DNA from: Diabrotica undecimpunctata
Lineage: Eukaryota; Arthropoda; Insecta; Coleoptera; Chrysomelidae
Assembly (NCBI RefSeq): GCF_040954645.1
Contig: NC_092804.1
Location: forward strand, 150,483,108 to 150,547,107
Direction: 5' to 3'
DNA length: 64,000 bases
In this document: piece after piece, positions 58,901 through 64,000 of the stretch
How the letters are laid out: each line of letters starts with the position of its first letter
Position numbering within the stretch: the first letter of the stretch is position 1
Made by a program: the position numbers and the translations under genes
The notes under the pieces: generated by a model
Seen by the model: only the letters and a program-made list of their open reading frames with translations
Told to the model about the DNA's origin: nothing
Databases searched by the model: none

Positions 58901-59405
58901 TTTCTTCGTTTCGATTTTTGGTTGAGCTTTGATAAGACTGGGTCTTCCGAACTCTTCGCAACATTGCCCCCCCCCCGTATCCGATGGGGCTCCCTCTATC
59001 AGAGGTGTGGATTTCCATCCGGGGATGTGTTTCCGTATTTGGCTTTTTCATCTTGCGATTTTCGTTCTTCTTACCCTTATGTTTTTCTGTGTGTTAGGTT
59101 GCTAATTCCTAACGCCACAACCCCCGTTTGGAGGACCTTTTCTTCAGCCGCCCATTCTGGATCAGACGCTGTTGGTTCTTCCGCCCTCTTGACCATTGTG
59201 ACTTTTCCAGCCATCCTCTGCTCTCGAGACCGTTGACCGGTTTTCACCTGTACCCCAGGCAGGGACCCTAACAGGGTGCTATCAGCCGGGTCAGCTGAAC
59301 CCTGTTTTTTTTTAGAGGTGTTACTCCTCTATCCCTCCTCTTTTATCCGGGCTTGGGACCGGCTGCATCGGTTATAGAGCTACTCAATTCACCCCACACC
59401 AATTC
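55998..59405 (-). mobile_element. Near full-length LINE (family E), about 3.4 kb
   Basis: On the minus strand: a GC-rich leader (59405-59060, including CCGATGCAGCCGGTCCCAAG and a GGGTTCAGCTGACCCGGCTG stem-like stretch), a short N-terminal reading (from 59051), the long ORF2 (58885-56030), and a short 3' end with CTGTAGAATCCCTAAATATA. Length and layout are those of RTE-like LINEs (single large ORF, short UTRs). The exact 5' end is not marked by a target duplication that I could find. The 3' end of a second copy is at 60909-61146. Confidence 0.75.
56030..58885 (-). CDS. LINE ORF2: endonuclease plus reverse transcriptase, 951 codons, open
   Basis: Endonuclease: WNKKATEVIKEFKESNIDIL, VTTETKKKG (catalytic E), IRGVYAPTDDSPR, IITGDLNGRTGRKEN (catalytic D, N), YTWTQ, SIIDYIII and CGTDHRLL (terminal DH). 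RT: NKKAPGPGGISPELIK, FKKGDRKRCENYRGISVISS, DQAGFTAGRSCIDHIYTLEQ, LVFVDLRKAYDSVPRSELW (catalytic D), TKGLLQGCFTSPTLFKIYL, LSFADDQVVIAQDQDDLSYM (FADD), FKYLGFIITKKATTEEE. C-terminus: YKTLVRSIMTYGAENW, LKWYGHVRRTSDSRWIKKI, GRRKRGRPRKSWRNEVDDAM. No stop for 951 codons. The native N-terminus probably began upstream: the reading from 59051 continues into FICATWNI in another frame, separated by a G9 tract (58968-58976) and a ~2-nt insertion just after the TGGAATATACAA. So core enzymes look intact, but this copy's start is damaged. Nicks and primes at target DNA in the nucleus. Confidence 0.92.
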   Translation of the reverse strand: MCNMEYTRGWNKKATEVIKEFKESNIDILVTTETKKKGNGTEAIEDHIHCWSGVNKECRAKAGVGILIKNKWKNRVRTWEPINERIIKMHIDIYGKETVIRGVYAPTDDSPRVEKEHFTEQLQNQIELIKKNVEIIITGDLNGRTGRKENDKVVGRFGEDEKNDNGERLIELCELNNLKITNGFFRHKNIHKYTWTQETRKLKSIIDYIIIKQDTTIKIKDVRVKRRAECGTDHRLLTAKMSINWKHNKTPSTEEPLNTIREKQYNIELLQEQSIRELYQQRLDQKLIEFRYGNIEEIYEHIKASIKQAAFEALGEKEHITNKQHYYEINEPTKRIIQEKKQLYRKWLTTNNDEVYKEYREKDREVKKQITQQKNEEWERICLNIETYIGGTRTSESWKVLRGLKQNSKEKIKLGNIQDKEWKDYYKELLTEQRPQFIGKENRRRRSRFPQQEIEITDREMRTAIKAIKNKKAPGPGGISPELIKYGSKKLHRMIQWIFQKAINGEQLPKEWTAAYMTSIFKKGDRKRCENYRGISVISSIGRLYGKILREKIEQAIKGKIGEDQAGFTAGRSCIDHIYTLEQLLEKKKAKNRDIHLVFVDLRKAYDSVPRSELWEAMYKLEIQTELIEATKALYKENKVSIKMGTRIIGDFTTTKGLLQGCFTSPTLFKIYLEKALTTWKRKCEGMGVPVRNEYLYTLSFADDQVVIAQDQDDLSYMMKKLQEEYTKAGLDINLAKTEYLSTSEEDIEDLQIDDNVTIKGKDKFKYLGFIITKKATTEEEITQRLGQTRTAIRQLNSVWWDRHLNMKTKTQIYKTLVRSIMTYGAENWIINKKTSSKIVATEMECLRRCCRVTRMDRRSNDEIKQRTSIETDILTYIEQKRLKWYGHVRRTSDSRWIKKITEWSPIGRRKRGRPRKSWRNEVDDAMSKRGLNDGEWNNRERWKRLSEGRQ

Positions 59406-60908
59406 AGGTAGAGTTTAGCTTTTTTGTCTATAACAATTAAGAAAAGTAATTATTGGCGTTTGAATGAACAAAGACGGAAACGACGAAAGCTTCAGAATAA
59501 TATTTTATCGCTATAAGTGTAAACATTGAATTTGTAATATGAAGCTTATATATTTTATAATCAGTTATTAACATGTACAAAAAACCGAAATTTCTGACTT
59601 ATTTTGCCACTTTCTAAGCAATAAATAAGGATAGGAGCAGTTAAAATTACGCAATTTTGAAGGATTTTGTATTACTTATAGATTTCTTACTCCCACATTT
59701 GTTTCAAATGCTTCACTTTGTGCTGAAAGACAAAAAAGCAAAAATTAACTGTTTTTTGTCCTTAATTTTTCAATAACTAAATGCGATTGACTCCAGGAAC
59801 CATATAGGTTCTTGTTATAGATGTACATACTACTCAAAACAACTGTATCACAAACAGGGTACTTTTGTGCTTATTTCCCTGAACTAAAAGGGATATTAAT
59901 TCAGATTGTTTCCTAATCATAATAATAATACTACATTATAAAAGATTATATTCTCTGGTATAATATATCTCTGATATGTAGTATTATAACCATAATGCTT
60001 GAAATTAATTATAATCAGACTAAATAATCCTAGGAGTATAAAATTTAAGAAATTATTAGAAGTAGCAAGATCTTATAAAATATCAATGAGTATCTAACTG
60101 AATTAATAACGAGGTACGCTTAAAGTCTCTTAAACAATTCGAGTTTAACGACAAACCTACAAGAATTATATGCTGCATTGTCGTATATTGTTTACACTTA
60201 AAGAACTTAAAGATTTTAGCAAACAACTAGTTATTTTTAAATTTCGCAATTACAGTACGACAAGCGAAAAATTTCTGACAAGCGAGAAGTGGTGCCTTAA
60301 TCAAATGTTATATTATTACGCAATTTATTTATTTTCTGACTGTCAAGCGGAAGAGATCGAGCTCCTAACGGTAAATTCAATGCAATATTGTCAAGTATTT
60401 AAATATTTCTTTGAAGCGGAAGGGGTTCATTTTGGAATTAAACTGGAAACTTTGGTGAAAAGAAAAATGTTTGGGATCCTATTCACGAGAAATTCTATTT
60501 AATGTGTTCATTTTTCTACATAAATTCAGATAGAATTTTAGTAGATCTGAAAAAAGTACGAAAGCGTGTGACTAATATAACGGGTAATAAATAAACAAAT
60601 ACATTAAATTAAACACAATACACCATTATAAAACATATCTCAACATTTATATACCTACATTTAATAATATTAAATTTAATTTGCTTTATTGACTATATAT
60701 TATTTTACATCATAAAAGCAATAAATTCTGTGTTTTCTTCTTCACAAATTATGTTTACAGTCTATGCCATCTTACGGATTCCTAAAATATCAATGATTTA
60801 TTTTTCCAATATCTACTATCTCTGTTCATCTTCTGTTTTCTCATATGAGTAACGAGCTGGTCATGTCGTTTAATTTTGTGCCAATGTGCCGCTCAACGTT
60901 TAATTTGG
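59406..60908. other. Intergenic; one unassigned 110-codon frame
   Basis: AT-rich. The plus-strand frame at 60170-60502 (MLHCRILFTLKELKDFSKQL..) is the longest here. It shows no recognised domain, membrane segment or Cys/His cluster, and lacks obvious splice partners. I cannot call it a gene. Confidence 0.35.
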
Positions 60909-61146
60909 TATGGACGTATGTGAGAAGAATAGATCATACAAGGTGGATAGCAAAGATTTCGGATTGGAGCCCAATAGGAAGGAGGAAAAGAGGTAGACCC
61001 CGAAGATCATGGAGGGATGAAGTGGACGAGGCCATGGAAAGACGAAACTTTAGAGATGGAGAATGGCAGAACAGAAAGGAATGGAGACGTTGGCTGAAAG
61101 AATGAAGGCGGCAACAGCTGTAAAAATCCCTATATAGATAGATAGT
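60909..61146 (+). pseudogene. 3' end of a second family E LINE
   Basis: Reads W-YVRRIDHTRWIAKISDW, SPIGRRKRGRPRRSWRDEVD and NFRDGEWQNRKEWRRW to the TGA at 61103-61105. It then has CTGTAAAAATCCCTATATAG and an (ATAG)n tail. This aligns with the last ~65 codons and 3' tail of the LINE at 55998-59405. A very short 5'-truncated insertion. The ATG at 60845 belongs to flanking DNA. Confidence 0.82.
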
Positions 61147-62064
61147 GCCGCTCTGCATTTCTATAGAACGTAGTTTAAACTCTCCTTACGCTCGCATTCC
61201 ATTCTGCACTTCGTGTGCTCGATTTAATGAGATATATAACGTTGGAAGTTAATTCTCCTCAGCTGAGCTTTTCTTATATAGTCTTAAATAGCCCCCTGAC
61301 AAATAGAGCGATGGATTATTGATACGGGAAGAGCTTTTGCCGTATAAAGCACCCTAAACGAGACCGTTACCGCTATAGGCGCTATCGATGCCGAACTGCC
61401 AACTATTTTTTGTGTCCATTTCAGTATTTCTCCCAGAAAGCATCATGTAAGGCAGCGAAAGGGTAGCTTCGGTCGCTTCGGTGATTAAGCTGATCAGTTT
61501 TGTTAGTCTATTCTCATAAGAACTGAGACGTGTAAGGCCATGGCCATCACGCTTTTTCCATCCTTTTTTGTCAAAGTATGTATGTAAGCAACGGAGAACG
61601 AGCTCTTAAGTGTTAGAATTTTTCGCACAGCTCACACACCGCCCTGTCAACTTGCTTCAACACCTTTCATGTAGATTGTGGAACTCTGTATCTTATTAAT
61701 ATAAAATATATCTCGGCAGTAGTTAAGACTTCGAGACAGAAAGTTTTTGCGATGATTTAAGCTCAGATTTATGTATACAATTGGGCTATTTCTGCGACCC
61801 GTTGAAGGATATCCTGGTCTGATCAAGTGCAATATAACTTCTATGGTGGTATCCAACCAACATTATAGGTATTAGTTGCCAAATTATGCTATTTTTGACT
61901 AAGAGAACAGAACGTGTTGCACAATAAGAGTGCTTGTTACCACGGTTGAAGTTACCCGTAATAGCTACAATTTTACCAGCGCTTCGTTTTTCATAAAAAG
62001 ATTAAAATTTATCCATCTGTAGCAGATTCAGAAAGCAGTATTAAATCGTCATCGTAAGCTAACA
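61147..62064. other. Intergenic, no gene recognised
   Basis: More mixed composition than most spacers (61180-61630). No RT, transposase or RNA signal found. The minus frame 61647-61856 is unassigned. Confidence 0.35.
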
Positions 62065-62247
62065 CTAAGATCTTTCAGCTATCTGCAACTGGTAGGCCAT
62101 GCCCATTCCCTTAAGCTTGCATATCAGCTCGTCAGCCATTATATTAGAAAGGTAGGGCGACAGGAGATCTCCTTGTTTAATGCCTCTGTGCATTCCGATG
62201 TTTTTGGTCGACTTATTGCCGGTGATGACGCTTGTACAACAGTTCAT
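62065..62247 (-). pseudogene. LINE RT scrap with the GIKQGDLLSP motif
   Basis: Minus strand: MHRGIKQGDLLSPYLSNIMA then DELICKLKGMGMAYQLQ, the RT palm segment between the first catalytic D and the (missing) ADD box. The rest decays to the right end near 61985. It abuts another LINE at about 62250. Clade not assigned. Confidence 0.6.
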
Positions 62248-62254
62248 GTCTTCT

Positions 62255-63045
62255 TCCTTCTTGTAGTGCGTATCCGTTTGGAATGTTGGCGACCATCATG
62301 GCATTCTGTAAACTGCGGCTCTAAAAAGATTTGTGGTTGTTGTGTTGAACCACGTACGTAGATTTTTCAGCCAGGAAATTCTTCGCCTTCTGGTTCTTGT
62401 CTTCCTTCTACTTTTCCTTGAAGAATTAATTGGAGCAACCCATGTATTTCGCTGTTCCTCATGATGTGACCGAGGTATTCACTTTTGGATGTTTTTATTG
62501 TGGCTAAAAACTTTTCTTTTTGCATTGTTAATAAAACGTCTTGGTTAGTAACGTGGTCAGTATAGGATATATTAAGGATTCTTCGATAAAGCCACTTTCC
62601 ACAAGCCTAAATTTTTTTACAGACAGCGTCTGTGAGGGTCCACAACTCAACTCCGTACATCAGTATAGGAAATATATAACATCGTAGTAACCTGGTTTTT
62701 TTTTGGGTACTGATAAATCGGAGCTTAGCTATTTTTTGAATTGCAGATCTTGCTTTCTCTATCCTACATTTTCATCATCATATTATATATTTTTTTTTTC
62801 TTAATGTTCATTGAAAGTCTATATGTCTGACTCACTTCTGTGATTCTATTCATTAACTCCTGGAGGGTTTCATAACTGTCAGCCAATACCGACTTCACCA
62901 TTTTTTACTGCTTCTTGAAAGATTTCTTCAGAGTATATGTTAAACAGCAAGGGTGATAGTATACATCCTTGTCGGACCCCACGTTTGATTCTAATATCAT
63001 CGAATTCTCCTGCCTCTAAAGTTCATGTACCAGCCCAGAATACTA
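62255..63045 (-). pseudogene. LINE reverse transcriptase (family C), minus strand, decayed
   Basis: From the right: LEAGEFDDIRIKRGVRQGCI then LSPLLFNIYSEEIFQEAVKN (63035-62910), a stretch with stops where the catalytic box should be, LYRRILNISYTDHVTNQDVL (62600-62540), EYLGHIMRNSEIHGLLQLIL (62490-62430) and QGKVEGRQ. Similar to 12415-13539 and 20823-21965. The final residues are lost where the other LINE scrap begins. Confidence 0.7.
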
Positions 63046-63236
63046 TGGGTATATACACTAGAAGCACCAGCATTTGTGCATACCTGTAAGCACCACCGGC
63101 GGTCAAAATGACGGATATTAGAATTTTCTATTGCCAGCCGTTTTTGTATTCTTTTTTATTTAATAAAAACCTATATTGAGTTAATAAATAATAATAAAAG
63201 ACATATTTTATATATTTAAATAAATTATTTAATTAT
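63046..63236 (-). other. Probable 3' non-coding end of the right-edge piggyBac element
   Basis: Between LINE debris and the transposase stop. A segment with CACCACCGGCGGTCAAAATG (63100-63119) could be part of a piggyBac end with a CCGGCGG palindrome. No TTAA boundary could be fixed, so the end is uncertain. Confidence 0.4.
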
Positions 63237-64000
63237 TTAAGTACAATTTATGCAGTAGCAAAATTTTTCAATTTTGCTTGTACATGACCCACACACAAAT
63301 TTTTTACATATATGACAAATTTCAAATGTTTTATTTTTGTTGAAATTCCCTGTTTGACACTGCTTACGTTTATTATTTGGTGGTTTTTTTGTACCTCTTG
63401 GATTTGTATCCGTTGATGTTGTCCTGCCCTTAGTCATGTGATCTTCTCGCAATTCTTCTGCTAACTGAAGTAGGAAATCCTGCCTAGATATTTGACTGCC
63501 CGTAACTTTCTTATACAGAACCCAAGCATTTATTCCTGCCATATCTAAAATATTAAAAAAAACTTGCAACGGCCATCTTCTTAAAGCAGATTTGGTTGAA
63601 TACAGTCTAGCCATCTGATCTACAACGTCTACTCCGTATTTTGTCTGGTTGTAGAAGATGATGGTTTCCGGTTTTTTCTTTTTATCTGTGCCCATTTTAA
63701 TATCATTCGAGTGTAAAGAACTCAGCACTAGAACATTTTTGTTTACTTTTCCCTGGTACGCCGTTAGCGTCAAGTCTTCGTGTTTGAAAATTTTTGTTTT
63801 GTACAATTCCATCTTTTCATTTTTTACTGACGGTGGAATATCCTTTCTTGTTCGGTTGATTATTCCAACAATTCTGGTAGCCTTCTTTCGTAATTCTTTT
63901 GCCAACTTTATGGACGTAAAGAAATTATCCGTCGTGACATTTCTTCCTTTATTTATAAATGGTTCCATTAGACGGCTAACAACATGTTCCCCCAGAAGTT
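63237..64000 (-). CDS. piggyBac transposase, C-terminal part, intact to the window edge
   Basis: The minus-strand frame is open from the window edge (HVVSRLMEPF..) to the TAA at 63237-63239, so it continues beyond 64000; the ATG at 63968 is internal. Visible: GRNVTTDNFFTSIKLAKELR (second catalytic D in TDN), GIINRTRKDIP, LTAYQGKVNKNVLVLSSLHS, ETIIFYNQTKYGVDVVDQMA (third catalytic D), RRWPLQVFFNILDMAGINAW, and a C-terminal CHICKKFVCGSCTSK..CYCINC zinc-finger-like tail. No lesion over about 254 codons, so this may be part of a functional transposase, or a domesticated one. Confidence 0.88.
   Translation of the reverse strand, partial: LLGEHVVSRLMEPFINKGRNVTTDNFFTSIKLAKELRKKATRIVGIINRTRKDIPPSVKNEKMELYKTKIFKHEDLTLTAYQGKVNKNVLVLSSLHSNDIKMGTDKKKKPETIIFYNQTKYGVDVVDQMARLYSTKSALRRWPLQVFFNILDMAGINAWVLYKKVTGSQISRQDFLLQLAEELREDHMTKGRTTSTDTNPRGTKKPPNNKRKQCQTGNFNKNKTFEICHICKKFVCGSCTSKIEKFCYCINCT

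Noticed and set aside
56070..59236. Plus-strand frames of 60-125 codons opposite the long LINE ORF2
   Set aside because: They are shadows of the 951-codon minus-strand ORF.
60170..60502. 110-codon frame as a host gene
   Set aside because: No domain, no splice partners, AT-rich context; length is within what chance allows here.

Overview
The window is AT-rich, intron-bearing eukaryotic DNA packed with transposable elements. The element mix points to an insect with a large repeat-rich genome: piggyBac elements with TTAA sites, a BED-type hAT, long-TIR mariner-like copies, a Sola-like element, and several lineages of non-LTR retrotransposons. I suspect a beetle, but nothing here proves the order. 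I found no convincing host gene, rRNA, tRNA, CRISPR array or prokaryotic operon. Almost every coding signal belongs to a mobile element, and most are broken.

Layout. 1-494 is the 3' end of a piggyBac element. 1199-4501 is a Sola-like DNA transposon with perfect 31-bp terminal inverted repeats (TIRs) and a decayed multi-exon transposase. 5346-10152 holds an RT scrap, a Tc1/mariner-related transposase (minus strand), a perfect 49-bp palindrome, an I-like LINE ORF1 and an RT 3' half. 11942-12236 looks like two short exons of an acidic N-terminus, cut off by a LINE RT at 12415-13539. 13931-16850 is a complete hAT element (8-bp target duplication, TIRs, apparently intact two-exon transposase). 17660-29545 is mostly LINE debris. 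29716-33068 is a young LINE between two ~720-bp direct repeats. 35110-42675 carries an R1-like LINE fragment, two head-to-head piggyBac remnants and a third piggyBac element with both ends, inserted between copies of a ~400-bp repeat. 45400-49898 holds LINE debris, a 625-bp TIR element and a KRBA2-like integrase pseudogene. 50628-52647 is a mariner-like element sitting in an (AT)n tract. 53560-63045 holds more LINEs, including one close to full length (about 55998-59405, minus). 63237-64000 is the intact C-terminal part of another piggyBac transposase, cut by the window edge.

How the genes work together. They do not form a pathway. Each element encodes its own mobilisation machinery: DDE/DDD transposases acting on TIRs, or LINE endonuclease/RT acting by target-primed reverse transcription. 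The history is one of nesting: a MITE inside the hAT intron, a ~1.4-kb insertion inside a LINE, a foldback repeat inside a piggyBac remnant, and transposons inside microsatellites. The most intact candidates are the hAT transposase, the 951-codon LINE ORF2, the LINE at 30440-32348 (one frameshift) and the partial piggyBac at the right edge. LINE family letters (A-F) are my own labels, based on shared motifs seen by eye.
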